A DNA stretch of 57,834 nt from Pseudomonas frederiksbergensis (GTDB taxonomy: Bacteria > Pseudomonadota > Gammaproteobacteria > Pseudomonadales > Pseudomonadaceae): positions 1-57,834 of the forward strand of contig NZ_JAAUOE010000036.1 in the NCBI RefSeq assembly GCF_017114915.1, in the 5' to 3' direction. Position 1 is the stretch's first letter, and each line of letters starts with the position of its first letter. A program made the translations under genes and the position numbers. Positions 8,073 to 16,267 of the stretch are shown in pieces. The notes below the pieces were generated by a model. That model did not search any database. It was not told the DNA's origin and saw nothing but the letters and a program-made list of their open reading frames with translations.

Positions 8073-9449
8073 ATGTCGGTACCCCCGCGTGCCGTTCAGC
8101 TTAACGAAGCGAACGCGTTCCTTAAGGAACATCCTGAGGTTCTGTACGTTGACCTTCTGATTGCGGATATGAATGGTGTGGTGCGCGGCAAGCGCATCGA
8201 ACGCACCAGCCTCCACAAGGTTTACGAGAAAGGCATCAACCTGCCGGCCTCTCTATTTGCTCTGGATATCAATGGCTCGACGGTGGAAAGCACCGGCCTG
8301 GGTCTGGACATCGGCGATGCTGACCGAATCTGCTATCCAATCCCCGACACCCTGTGCAATGAGCCCTGGCAGAAGCGCCCGACCGCGCAATTGCTGATGA
8401 CCATGCACGAACTCGAAGGTGACCCGTTCTTCGCCGATCCGCGCGAAGTGCTGCGTCAAGTGGTGACCAAGTTCGATGAGATGGGCCTGACCATCTGCGC
8501 CGCGTTCGAACTGGAGTTCTACCTGATCGACCAGGAAAACGTGAACGGTCGCCCGCAACCGCCGCGCTCGCCGATCTCCGGCAAACGTCCGCACTCGACC
8601 CAGGTCTACCTGATCGACGATCTGGACGAATATGTCGACTGCCTCCAAGACATTCTGGAAGGTGCGAAAGAGCAAGGCATCCCTGCCGACGCGATCGTCA
8701 AGGAAAGCGCCCCGGCGCAGTTCGAAGTGAACCTGCATCATGTGGCCGACCCTATAAAGGCCTGCGACTATGCGGTCCTGCTCAAGCGTCTGATCAAAAA
8801 CATCGCCTACGACCATGAGATGGACACCACCTTCATGGCCAAGCCTTATCCAGGCCAGGCGGGTAACGGTCTGCACGTCCACATCTCGATTCTTGATAAA
8901 GATGGCAAAAACATTTTTGCCAGCGAGGATCCCGAGCAGAACGCCGCACTGCGTCACGCGATCGGCGGTGTGCTCGAGACCCTGCCGGCGCAGATGGCTT
9001 TCCTCTGCCCGAACGTCAACTCCTACCGTCGATTCGGCGCGCAGTTTTATGTACCGAACTCGCCCTCCTGGGGCCTGGACAACCGCACCGTTGCACTGCG
9101 GGTGCCGACTGGCTCCTCTGACGCAGTCCGCCTGGAACACCGCGTTGCCGGCGCCGACGCCAACCCGTACCTGCTGATGGCTTCGGTGCTGGCGGGCGTG
9201 CACCACGGTCTGGTCAACAAGATCGAACCGGGCGCGCCCGTGGAAGGCAACAGCTACGAGCAGAACGAGCAAAGCCTGCCGAACAACCTGCGCGATGCAC
9301 TGCGCGAGCTGGACGACAGCGAAGTCATGGCCAAGTACATCGATCCGAAATACATCGATATCTTCGTCGCCTGTAAAGAGAGCGAGCTGGAGGAGTTCGA
9401 ACACTCCATCTCCGACCTCGAGTACAACTGGTACCTGCATACCGTGTAA
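8073..9449 (+). CDS. spuI: Gamma-glutamylpolyamine synthetase SpuI
   Basis: Glutamine-synthetase-family ligase of 458 residues, a second polyamine-glutamylating enzyme divergent from spuA-B-C. Motifs: YVDLLIADMNGVVRGKRI at the N-terminus, AAFELEFYL, AQFEVNLHHV, MAKPYPGQAGNGLHVHIS, NRTVALRVPTGSSDAVRLEHR and GADANPYLLMA. It shares the layout of spuB but is clearly diverged, as expected for two enzymes covering different polyamines. The ATG at 8073 has AAAGGTG upstream, and a strong hairpin terminator follows the stop. The P. aeruginosa spu locus has the same divergent pair. Substrate preference cannot be read from sequence. Confidence 0.92.
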   Translation: MSVPPRAVQLNEANAFLKEHPEVLYVDLLIADMNGVVRGKRIERTSLHKVYEKGINLPASLFALDINGSTVESTGLGLDIGDADRICYPIPDTLCNEPWQKRPTAQLLMTMHELEGDPFFADPREVLRQVVTKFDEMGLTICAAFELEFYLIDQENVNGRPQPPRSPISGKRPHSTQVYLIDDLDEYVDCLQDILEGAKEQGIPADAIVKESAPAQFEVNLHHVADPIKACDYAVLLKRLIKNIAYDHEMDTTFMAKPYPGQAGNGLHVHISILDKDGKNIFASEDPEQNAALRHAIGGVLETLPAQMAFLCPNVNSYRRFGAQFYVPNSPSWGLDNRTVALRVPTGSSDAVRLEHRVAGADANPYLLMASVLAGVHHGLVNKIEPGAPVEGNSYEQNEQSLPNNLRDALRELDDSEVMAKYIDPKYIDIFVACKESELEEFEHSISDLEYNWYLHTV

Positions 9450-9468
9450 GCGGTCGCTATAAAAAAAC

Positions 9469-9503
9469 AACGCCGCCGGCCTTACAGCCCGCGGCGTTTT
9501 TTA
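9469..9503 (+). terminator. Rho-independent terminator of spuI
   Basis: Stem AACGCCGC / GCGGCGTT with a 14-base loop, followed by a T-run (TTTTTTAT), 19 bases after the spuI stop. Confidence 0.85.
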
Positions 9504-9582
9504 TGCCCGAACACACAGCCTTTGGGGTATGGACCATCTCTGCGCTCTGCGTACAATGCCCGCTGCCCCGCAGGAGACTTCA

Positions 9583-10218
9583 ATGACCCGACTCGCTACC
9601 CCACGCAAACCCCGCGCACGCAGCCAGGCCCGGATCGACTCGATACTCGATGCCGCCCGCACGCTGCTGGCCGCCGAGGGCGTGGCCAGTCTGTCGATCT
9701 ACAGTGTCGCTGAACGCGCCGAGATCCCGCCCTCCTCCGTCTACCACTTTTTCGCCAGCGTCCCGGCCCTGCTCGAAGCCCTGACCGCCGACGTCCACGC
9801 CGCGTTTCGCGCCTGTCTGCAAGCGCCCATCGACCACAATGCCCTCAACGGTTGGCGCGACCTGTCGCGACTGGTGGAACAGCGCATGCTCGCCATCTAC
9901 GACGAAGACGCCGCCGCCCGCCAGTTGATCCTCGCCCAGCACGGCCTGACTGAAGTCACCCAGGCCGACCGTCAGCACGACATCGAACTCGGCGACCTGA
10001 TGCACAAGCTGTTCGCCCACCACTTCGAACTGCCGAAGCTGCCGACGGACGTCGATGTATTTGCCCTGGCCATGGAGCTGGGAGATCGAGTGTACGCGCG
10101 CTCGGTGCAGCAGCATGGGCAGATCACGCCGCGCATGGCTGAAGAAGGGATGCGGGTGTTTGATGCCTACCTTGGGCTGTATCTGCCGCCGTACCTGCCC
10201 AAGCGCGCCGCGCTTTGA
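9583..10218 (+). CDS. TetR/AcrR-family transcriptional regulator
   Basis: A 211-residue TetR-type repressor. The N-terminal DNA-binding domain shows RIDSILDAARTLLAAEG, then the helix-turn-helix LSIYSVAERAEIPPSSVYHF (about residues 36-55). The C-terminal ligand domain is generic helical. I chose the ATG at 9583 because AGGAG lies nine bases upstream; an earlier frame start at 9529 has none. Its target is unknown: it stands alone between the spuI terminator and the convergent ssu operon, and no neighbour is an obvious partner. A three-hairpin repeat begins within its stop codon. Confidence 0.85.
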   Translation: MTRLATPRKPRARSQARIDSILDAARTLLAAEGVASLSIYSVAERAEIPPSSVYHFFASVPALLEALTADVHAAFRACLQAPIDHNALNGWRDLSRLVEQRMLAIYDEDAAARQLILAQHGLTEVTQADRQHDIELGDLMHKLFAHHFELPKLPTDVDVFALAMELGDRVYARSVQQHGQITPRMAEEGMRVFDAYLGLYLPPYLPKRAAL

Positions 10219-10324
10219 TCGTTCCCACGCTCCGCGTGGGAATGCCTCTTCGGACGCTCCGCGTTCGGCTTTTGGGACGCAGAGCGTCCCGGGCTGCGTT
10301 CCCACGCAGAGCGAGGGAACGATC
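10217..10324. repeat. Three-hairpin palindromic repeat, copy 1 (long form)
   Basis: A 108-base element bounded by GATCGTTCCCACGCTCCGCG at the left and GAGGGAACGATC at the right. Three hairpins are visible: TCCCACGC/GCGTGGGA, GGGACGC/GCGTCCC and TTCCCACGC/GCGAGGGAA. It lies between the convergent TetR gene and ssuF. Related copies are at 18133, 22312, 25627 and 32245. Confidence 0.85.
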
Positions 10325-10371
10325 AGGCGATCAGGGCTCACGCCCTCCGGGGTTGTCGTTGGCGCACGCGC

Positions 10372-10587
10372 TTACAACTTGGCGATCGACACCTCGGTGG
10401 ATTTCACAAAAGCGATCACTTCGCTGCCGACCACCAATTCCAGCTCTTTCACCGAGCGGGTGGTGATCACCGAGGTGACGATACCGGATGCAGTCTGCAC
10501 GTCGATTTCCGAAAGGACATCGCCGAGTACGATTTCCTTGATCGTGCCTTTGAACTGGTTACGAACGTTGATGGCTTTGATAGTCAT
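10372..10587 (-). CDS. ssuF: Molbindin-like protein SsuF
   Basis: A 71-residue single Mop/TOBE domain protein (MTIKAINVRNQFKGTIKEIV..., GIVTSVITTRSVKELEL, SEVIAFVKSTEVSIAKL), which is full length for a molbindin. In Pseudomonas the sixth gene of the ssu operon encodes such a protein, needed for growth on sulfonates although its biochemical role is unclear. The ATG at 10587 has AGGAG eight bases upstream. A longer frame back to 10875 runs through repeat DNA and the ssuB end and is not real. Last gene of ssuEADCBF, about 106 bases after ssuB. Confidence 0.88.
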   Translation of the reverse strand: MTIKAINVRNQFKGTIKEIVLGDVLSEIDVQTASGIVTSVITTRSVKELELVVGSEVIAFVKSTEVSIAKL

Positions 10588-10611
10588 AGCATTTCTCCTA
10601 GGATCGAAATG

Positions 10612-10693
10612 AGCGGCAAGTGGCAAGCGACAAGCCGCAAGCAGAAGCAGAGCGCTTTTACTTGCAGCTTGAAGCTTGAAGCTCGCAGCTGCT
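10612..10693. repeat. Palindromic repeat between ssuB and ssuF
   Basis: An imperfect palindrome made of short CAAG/CTTG units: CAAGCCGCAAG on the left pairs with CTTGCAGCTTG on the right around GCAGAAGCAGAGCGC. AGCTTGAAGCTTGAAGCT is a familiar Pseudomonas intergenic motif. It fills almost the whole ssuB-ssuF gap and may modulate ssuF expression. Confidence 0.65.
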
Positions 10694-11500
10694 TCATTGC
10701 GCCCAGCGCAGCTGCGCAGGCAAGGGTGAAACAGGTTCCGGTTCCGGCGGTTGGCCGGGTAGCGACAGCACGCGGTTGAGCACTTCGGTTTCCAGCGCCG
10801 CCAGCCGATGGGAGCCGCGGACCCGAGGACGCGGCAGTTCCACCGCCAGGTCGAGACCGACTTCGCCTTCTTCAATCAGGATTACCCGATCGGCAATCGT
10901 CACCGCTTCGCTGACGTCATGGGTCACCAGCAACACGGTGAAGCCATGCTGTTGCCAGAGCCGTTCGATCAGTTGCTGCATCTCGATCCGGGTCAAGGCA
11001 TCCAGTGCGCCCAGGGGTTCGTCGAGCAACAGCAGGCGCGGTTGATGGATTAGCGCGCGAGCCAGGGCCACGCGTTGCTTCTGCCCGCCGGACAAGGCTG
11101 CCGGCCATTCGTTGGCGCGATCCGCCAGGCCGACCGCCTCAAGGGCTTCCAGTGCTTGCGGCCGCCAGTTGCCCCTGAGCCCGAGACCGACGTTGTCGAT
11201 GACCTTTTTCCACGGCAGCAGACGCGCTTCCTGGAACATCAGTCGGGTGTCCTCCCGAGCGTCACTCAGCGGCGCGGAACCGCCAAGCAACTGGCCAGCC
11301 GTGGGCTTGTCGAGACCGGCGAGCAAACGCAGCAAGGTACTTTTGCCGCAACCGCTACGCCCGACCACCGCTACAAACTGCCCGGCCGGAATGTGCAGGT
11401 CGATTTCACGCAGCACTTGCCGCGAACCGAAGGTCTTTTGCAGCTTGCGCACTGCCAGCGGAATACCGCGCAGCAGGCGTGGAGGTTGTTGAGCCGTCAT
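10694..11500 (-). CDS. ssuB: Aliphatic sulfonate ABC transporter ATPase SsuB
   Basis: ATP-binding subunit (268 residues) of the sulfonate importer. Walker A is GRSGCGKS at residues 47-54, the signature is LSGGQKQRVALARALIHQ, and Walker B is LLLLDEPLGALD, followed by VTHDVSEAV. Specific for the nitrate/sulfonate/taurine branch are the short RLMFQEARLLPWKKV Q-loop and EALEAVGLADRANEWP. The ATG at 11500 overlaps the ssuC stop as ATGA; the longer frame to 11548 would invade ssuC. The C-terminal tail beyond about residue 230 is proline- and glutamate-rich. Confidence 0.93.
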   Translation of the reverse strand: MTAQQPPRLLRGIPLAVRKLQKTFGSRQVLREIDLHIPAGQFVAVVGRSGCGKSTLLRLLAGLDKPTAGQLLGGSAPLSDAREDTRLMFQEARLLPWKKVIDNVGLGLRGNWRPQALEALEAVGLADRANEWPAALSGGQKQRVALARALIHQPRLLLLDEPLGALDALTRIEMQQLIERLWQQHGFTVLLVTHDVSEAVTIADRVILIEEGEVGLDLAVELPRPRVRGSHRLAALETEVLNRVLSLPGQPPEPEPVSPLPAQLRWAQ

Positions 11501-12279
11501 GCGGCACCTCCCCTGGCAACCTGATAGGCCGGATGCCAGCGCAGCCACACGCGCTCAAGTCCTCGGGCCGCGAGATCCGCGAGTTTGCCGAGCACGGCGT
11601 ACAACAGAATCGCCAGCACCACCACGTCAGTCTGCAAGAACTCCCGAGCATTCATCGCCAGGTAACCGATGCCGGCGCTGGCGGAGATGGTTTCAGCGAC
11701 GATCAGGGTCAGCCACATGAAACCCAGGGCAAAACGCACACCGACCAGAATCGAAGGCAGCGCACCCGGCAGGATCACCTGCCGGAACAGGCTGAAACCG
11801 GACAGGCCATAACTGCGGGACATTTCCACCAGCGCCGGATCGACATTGCGAATGCCGTGGTAAGTGTTGAGGTAGATCGGGAACAACGTGCCCAACGCCA
11901 CCAGGAAAATCTTCGCCGACTCATCAATGCCGAACCACAGGATCACCAGTGGAATCAGCGCCAGGTGCGGCACGTTGCGGATCATCTGCACCGAACTGTC
12001 GAGCAGGCGCTCGCCCCATTTCGACAGACCTGTGATGAAGCCCAGGGTCAGGCCGATGCCGCCACCGATGGCGAAACCGAGTGCCGCGCGCCAGCCGCTG
12101 ATGGCCAGGTGAGTCCAGATTTCACCGCTACGGAACAGGCTCACACCAGCTTCGATCACCGCGCTCGGCGCCGGCAGAATCCGCGTCGACAACCAGCCCG
12201 CCGACACCGACAACTGCCATACCGCCAGCAACAGGACCGGCAATGCCCAAGGCGCGAGGTTGTGGGTAATTTTCTTCAT
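11497..12279 (-). CDS. ssuC: Aliphatic sulfonate ABC transporter permease SsuC
   Basis: Inner-membrane permease, 260 residues, with about six hydrophobic segments (the first is WALPVLLLAVWQLSVSAGWL). The cytoplasmic coupling region EMSRSYGLSGFSLFRQVILP is the BPD_transp_1 EAA-type loop. LIPLVILWFGIDESAKIFLV and FMWLTLIVAETISAS are typical of the SsuC/TauC family. It starts nine bases after ssuD and is coupled to ssuB by a 4-base overlap. Confidence 0.93.
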   Translation of the reverse strand: MKKITHNLAPWALPVLLLAVWQLSVSAGWLSTRILPAPSAVIEAGVSLFRSGEIWTHLAISGWRAALGFAIGGGIGLTLGFITGLSKWGERLLDSSVQMIRNVPHLALIPLVILWFGIDESAKIFLVALGTLFPIYLNTYHGIRNVDPALVEMSRSYGLSGFSLFRQVILPGALPSILVGVRFALGFMWLTLIVAETISASAGIGYLAMNAREFLQTDVVVLAILLYAVLGKLADLAARGLERVWLRWHPAYQVARGGAA

Positions 12280-12288
12280 GGCAGCGCC

Positions 12289-13437
12289 TCAGCTCTGGGA
12301 CGCGGCTTTGGGAAGAATGTCGTTGGCCACCATCTCGCCGAATGGGCTGACGTAACCGGCGCTTTTCGGCAGTTCAGGACGCTCGACGTCCAGGTGCGGG
12401 AACAGCAACTCGGCCACCCGGTAGGACTCTTCCAGGTGTGGATAACCGGAGAAGATGAACGTGTCGATGCCCAGATCGGCGTATTCCTTCACCCGAGCGG
12501 CCACGGTCGGACCGTCGCCGACCAGCGCCGTACCGGCCCCGCCGCGCACCAGACCGACACCGGCCCAGAGGTTGGGACTGACTTCCAGGTTGTCGCGACT
12601 GCCGCCATGCAAAGCGGCCATGCGTTGCTGGCCGACCGAATCGAAACGCGCCAGAGAAGCCTGGGCACGGGCGATGGTGTCATCGTCCAGATGAGAGATC
12701 AGTCGATCCGCGGCCTGCCACGCCTCGGCGTTGGTTTCACGAACGATCACATGCAGGCGAATACCGAAGCGCACGGTTCGACCAAGCTTCGCGGCTTTGG
12801 CACGCACTTGTTCAATCTTCTCGGCAACGGCGGCCGGTGGCTCGCCCCAGGTCAGGACCATTTCGACCTGCTCTGCCGCGAGGTCTTGCGCCGCTTCCGA
12901 CGAGCCACCGAAGTACAGCGGCGGACGCGGTTGCTGGATCGGCGGATAGAGCAACTTGGCGCCCTTCACGCTGATGTGCCGGCCGTCGTAATCGACGGTT
13001 TCACCTTCCAGCACCCGGCGCCAGATGCGAGTGAACTCCACCGAAGCCTGATAGCGTTCTTCGTGACTGAGGAACAAACCGTCGCCGGCCAATTCTTCCG
13101 GGTCGCCACCGGTGACCAGGTTGAACAGCGCACGACCGCCGGACAGACGATCCAGGGTCGCGGCCTGACGCGCCGCCACCGTCGGGGAAATGATCCCGGG
13201 GCGCAGGGCGACAAGGAATTTCAAACGCTGGGTCACCGGGATCAGCGATGCGGCCACCAGCCACGAATCTTCGCAGGAGCGCCCGGTGGGAATCAGCACC
13301 CCGCCGAAGCCCAGACGATCCGCCGCTTGCGCGACTTGTTGCAGATAACCGTGGTCGACGGCGCGAGCGCCTTCGGCGGTACCAAGGTAATGGCCGTCGC
13401 CGTGGGTAGGCAGGAACCAGAAGATATTGAGGCTCAT
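12289..13437 (-). CDS. ssuD: FMNH2-dependent alkanesulfonate monooxygenase SsuD
   Basis: Two-component flavin monooxygenase of 382 residues, the family's usual length. It uses FMNH2 and O2 to split C-S bonds of alkanesulfonates, giving aldehyde and sulfite. It is a luciferase-like TIM barrel: MSLNIFWFLPTHGDGHYLGT, GGVLIPTGRSCEDSWLVA, LKFLVALRPG, LFNLVTGGDPEELAGDG and RPPLYFGGSSEAAQDLAA are all SsuD signatures. FMNH2 comes from SsuE encoded upstream. It lies between ssuA and ssuC with short gaps, so it is co-transcribed. Confidence 0.96.
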   Translation of the reverse strand: MSLNIFWFLPTHGDGHYLGTAEGARAVDHGYLQQVAQAADRLGFGGVLIPTGRSCEDSWLVAASLIPVTQRLKFLVALRPGIISPTVAARQAATLDRLSGGRALFNLVTGGDPEELAGDGLFLSHEERYQASVEFTRIWRRVLEGETVDYDGRHISVKGAKLLYPPIQQPRPPLYFGGSSEAAQDLAAEQVEMVLTWGEPPAAVAEKIEQVRAKAAKLGRTVRFGIRLHVIVRETNAEAWQAADRLISHLDDDTIARAQASLARFDSVGQQRMAALHGGSRDNLEVSPNLWAGVGLVRGGAGTALVGDGPTVAARVKEYADLGIDTFIFSGYPHLEESYRVAELLFPHLDVERPELPKSAGYVSPFGEMVANDILPKAASQS

Positions 13438-13462
13438 GGAGTGGTCTCCTTGGAAAGTCGAA

Positions 13463-14428
13463 TTACGGCGCTTTGGCCACGGCCGCCGGTGGCGTCCAGA
13501 TCACGTCTTTGATGCTCAGGGGCTTGGGAATCAGCTTGAGCTGGTAGAAGCTGTCGGCGATTTTCTGTTGGGCGGCGACCACCTCAGGGGTCAGGAACAA
13601 CGCGCCGTAGCCCTGGCGTTTCACCGAGGTCAGGGTGATGTCCGCTGGCAGGCCGAGCAGTGGCGAAACCTGCGTTGTTACGTCTTCGGGGTTGGCCTTG
13701 GACCATTCGCCAACCGCGCGCACTTCTTCCACCAGGGTCTTGATCACTTCAGGATTTTTCTGCGCGTAAGGCTTGGTCGCCAGGTAGAACTGGTGGTTGT
13801 CGACGATGCCCTGGCCGTCGCGCAGGGTGCGCGCTTGCAATTGCTGTTCGGCGGCGGCCTGGTACGGGTCCCAGATAACCCAGGCATCGACACTGCCACG
13901 CTCGAATGCAGCGCGGGCATCGGCGGGCGGCAGGAATACGGTCTGGATGTCGGTGTATTTGAGGCCGGCGTCTTCCAGCGCACGCACCAACAGGTAGTGC
14001 ACGTTGGAGCCTTTGTTCAGGACGACTTTTTTACCCTTGAGCTCGGCCACCGATTTGATCGGCGAGCCCTTCGGCACCAGGATCGCTTCACTGTGGGGCG
14101 CTGGCGGCTCATAGGCGACGTAGAGCAAATCAGCACCCGCCGCTTGGGCGAACACTGGCGGCGTTTCACCGGTGACACCAAAGTCGATGGAGCCGACGTT
14201 CAGGCCTTCGAGCAGTTGCGGGCCGCCGGGGAATTCCGTCCATTGCACGTCCACGCCTTGGGCGGCGAGGCGTTTTTCCAGCGTGCCTTTGGCTTTGAGC
14301 AGCACCAGGGTGCCGTATTTCTGATAGCCGATTCGTAGAGTCTCGGCCTGAGCTTGAGTAATGGCGCCGAAGGACACAGCCGCAGCAAACAGAGCGACCA
14401 GACCACGACGCAAAATGACAGGGCGCAT
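13463..14428 (-). CDS. ssuA: Sulfonate-binding periplasmic protein SsuA
   Basis: Periplasmic binding protein, 321 residues from the ATG at 14428, chosen for AAGGAG upstream and the signal peptide MRPVILRRGLVALFAAAVSF...AQA before ETLRIGYQKYGTL. The earlier frame start at 14464 gives a lysine-rich N-terminus with no ribosome site. GVTGETPPVFAQAAGADLLY and WVIWDPYQAAAEQQL are typical of the SsuA/TauA family. It delivers sulfonates to SsuBC. Located between ssuE and ssuD. Confidence 0.94.
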   Translation of the reverse strand: MRPVILRRGLVALFAAAVSFGAITQAQAETLRIGYQKYGTLVLLKAKGTLEKRLAAQGVDVQWTEFPGGPQLLEGLNVGSIDFGVTGETPPVFAQAAGADLLYVAYEPPAPHSEAILVPKGSPIKSVAELKGKKVVLNKGSNVHYLLVRALEDAGLKYTDIQTVFLPPADARAAFERGSVDAWVIWDPYQAAAEQQLQARTLRDGQGIVDNHQFYLATKPYAQKNPEVIKTLVEEVRAVGEWSKANPEDVTTQVSPLLGLPADITLTSVKRQGYGALFLTPEVVAAQQKIADSFYQLKLIPKPLSIKDVIWTPPAAVAKAP

Positions 14429-14529
14429 GGCGCTCTCCTTTTTGCAGTTGGGTTTTGGCTGCACCTGCTTGGCCGTTAGCGGCTGAGTAAGGTGAGTACT
14501 TCAAATTCAGGTGTGGCTTAAGTGCTGGC

Positions 14530-15123
14530 TTAAATGCTCCAGCGAGCACTCAACAAACGTTCGTTCAACAGGTTCGGATCGAGCGGCTTGGGCCGTCGCG
14601 CCATGGCGCTGAAAAACAACTCCAGCGATTCGTTCAGTCGTTGTGCAAGCTCGGGGGCCAGCTGCGCCTGGGTGCTGCCTTCGCCGTAAGCGATCTGGCT
14701 GTCTACGGCGAAAATCCCGTGGAGCATTTCCTGGGCCTTCAGCGCCGACAACACCGGCTTGAGCGCGTAATCCACCGCCAGCATGTGGGCGATGCTGCCG
14801 CCGGTGGCCATCGGCAGAACCACCTTGTGGCTCAGGGCGCGCTCGGGCAGCAGGTCTAATACGGTTTTCAGCGCGCCGGAAAACGACGCTTTGTAAACCG
14901 GCGTGGCAATCAGCAAGCCATCGGCGTTTTCAATCTGTTGCAACAGGTCGATCACCTTCGGGCTGTCGAAACGGGCATGCAGCAAGTCTTCGGCCGGGAA
15001 GTCCCGTACCTGGTAACTCACCACTTCCACACCTTGCTCTTGCAACCAGCGTTGGGAGCGCTCCAGCAATACCCCGGAACGGGAGCGCAGGCTGGGGCTG
15101 CCACCCAGTGAGACGACCAGCAT
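14530..15123 (-). CDS. ssuE: NAD(P)H-dependent FMN reductase SsuE
   Basis: Flavodoxin-fold reductase of 197 residues that supplies FMNH2 to SsuD. The N-terminal phosphate-binding loop is GSPSLRSRSG; ADGLLIATPVYKASFSGALK and LPMATGGSIAHMLAVDYAL are conserved in SsuE/MsuE. First gene of the ssu operon, followed by a 101-base gap to ssuA. The upstream region carries AT-rich inverted repeats resembling those at lsfA, suggesting sulfur-starvation control. Confidence 0.93.
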   Translation of the reverse strand: MLVVSLGGSPSLRSRSGVLLERSQRWLQEQGVEVVSYQVRDFPAEDLLHARFDSPKVIDLLQQIENADGLLIATPVYKASFSGALKTVLDLLPERALSHKVVLPMATGGSIAHMLAVDYALKPVLSALKAQEMLHGIFAVDSQIAYGEGSTQAQLAPELAQRLNESLELFFSAMARRPKPLDPNLLNERLLSARWSI

Positions 15124-15194
15124 TCAGACAATTCCTTGAACAGTGTTGGTGATTCGCGGCTTGCGATCTCGCGTCGATGGAGTGACATTAACAG

Positions 15195-15251
15195 ATGATT
15201 TATATATCCATAAATCATATTTATTCATTTGTTTATGCTCTAAATGAATAT
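15195..15251 (-). promoter_or_regulatory. AT-rich inverted repeats upstream of ssuE
   Basis: Two perfect inverted repeats in tandem: ATGATTTAT/ATAAATCAT (15195-15203 and 15210-15218) and ATTCATTT/AAATGAAT (15223-15230 and 15242-15249). The 10-mer AAATGAATAT at 15242-15251 recurs upstream of lsfA. This is likely the sulfur-starvation control region (CysB-type LysR binding), inferred from position and from the known regulation of ssu genes. Confidence 0.55.
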
Positions 15252-15271
15252 GAAAATTGTCTTTTTCCGGG

Positions 15272-15300
15272 TAAAAAACAGGCCGTCGAAACGGCCTGAA
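15272..15300 (-). terminator. Terminator of lsfA
   Basis: On the minus strand, CAGGCCGT-TTCG-ACGGCCTG followed by TTTTTTAC, about 36 bases after the lsfA stop. The stable tetraloop and the U-run make it a convincing intrinsic terminator that also separates lsfA from the ssu promoter. Confidence 0.85.
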
Positions 15301-15335
15301 ATCCCCTGCTTTATGGATACACACAAGCCTCGCTC

Positions 15336-15974
15336 TTACCGATTGGGCTGCGGCGTCAGACGCAGATACGGTTTAACCGCGCGATACCCCTTGGGAAAAC
15401 GTCGCTGGATTTCATCTTCATCCTTGAGCGATGGCACGATCACCACCTCATCACCATCCTGCCAGTTGGCCGGGGTGGCCACCTTGTAGTTGTCGGTGAG
15501 CTGCAGCGAATCGATCACCCGTAGAATCTCATTGAAGTTACGGCCGGTACTCGCCGGGTAAGTGATGGTCAGACGAATCTTCTTGTTCGGGTCGATCACG
15601 AACAGCGAACGCACGGTCAGGGTGTCGTTGGCATTCGGGTGGATCAGGTCGTACAGGTCGGACACTTTACGGTCCGCATCGGCAAGGATCGGGAAGTTGA
15701 CGATGGCGTTCTGGGTTTCGTTGATGTCCTCGATCCACTTGTGGTGCGAATCCACCGGGTCCACGGACAGGGCAATGGCTTTGACGCCGCGCTGGGCGAA
15801 ATCTTCCTTGAGCCTGGCGGTAAAGCCCAACTCGGTGGTGCATACCGGGGTGAAGTCCGCCGGATGGGAAAACAACACGCCCCAACTATCGCCCAGCCAT
15901 TGGTGGAAACGAATAGTGCCGGCACTGGAATCCTGCTCGAAGTCGGGGGCGATATCGCCCAGTCTGAGGCTCAT
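15336..15974 (-). CDS. lsfA: 1-Cys peroxiredoxin (LsfA type)
   Basis: Peroxiredoxin of the Prx6 class, 212 residues, reducing peroxides with one peroxidatic cysteine. That residue is Cys45 in SHPADFTPVCTTELG, with the Prx6-type C-terminal domain (ATPANWQDGDEVVIVP, RFPKGYRAVKPYLRLTPQP). No resolving cysteine is seen. In Pseudomonas putida the homologue LsfA is induced by sulfate starvation and encoded beside the ssu genes, as here. AGGAGC precedes the ATG, and the promoter region shares motifs with ssuE. The upstream gap to the porin terminator holds little else. Confidence 0.92.
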   Translation of the reverse strand: MSLRLGDIAPDFEQDSSAGTIRFHQWLGDSWGVLFSHPADFTPVCTTELGFTARLKEDFAQRGVKAIALSVDPVDSHHKWIEDINETQNAIVNFPILADADRKVSDLYDLIHPNANDTLTVRSLFVIDPNKKIRLTITYPASTGRNFNEILRVIDSLQLTDNYKVATPANWQDGDEVVIVPSLKDEDEIQRRFPKGYRAVKPYLRLTPQPNR

Positions 15975-16038
15975 GGTGCTGCTCCTGGTGAGTGCTTGTT
16001 GAGCTCAACTGTGCCTGCGTTCTTATTTAATTAAAAAG

Positions 16039-16074
16039 AATAAATATCGATTTATTTAGATTTAAAATGAATAT
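16039..16074 (-). promoter_or_regulatory. AT-rich inverted repeat upstream of lsfA
   Basis: AATAAAT-ATCG-ATTTATT (16039-16056), then AAATGAATAT at 16065-16074, the same 10-mer found upstream of ssuE. It lies 65-100 bases before the lsfA ATG. Probably a shared sulfur-limitation control element. Confidence 0.5.
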
Positions 16075-16205
16075 TAAAGATCTGTTCACTGGACCAGAAC
16101 AGCCATCGGGACGAACATCGACCACAAGGTTCGAGAAGGCCTTGAGTTGCTGCAAAAGAGGGAAATTTCAAGGAGGGTTTACGGGGGTGAGCCCGCCTTG
16201 AAAAC

Positions 16206-16247
16206 GTAAAAGCCCCGCCCGGCGTGATGCCGGGCGGGGCTTTTTTA
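16206..16247 (-). terminator. Terminator of the OprD-family porin
   Basis: Long GC stem AAAAGCCCCGCCCGGC / GCCGGGCGGGGCTTTT with a 5-base loop, flanked by A- and T-runs, so it can work in both directions. It lies 21 bases after the porin stop. Confidence 0.9.
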
Positions 16248-16267
16248 CATCGGTTATGCGATCGCTA

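Noticed and set aside
10372..10875. 167-codon frame extending ssuF upstream
   Set aside because: The extension runs through the ssuB 3' end and repeat DNA; the molbindin domain starts at the ATG with a strong ribosome site at 10587.
11479..13512. 677-codon plus-strand open frame opposite ssuC-ssuD
   Set aside because: Same codon-bias shadow; the minus-strand genes are unmistakable.
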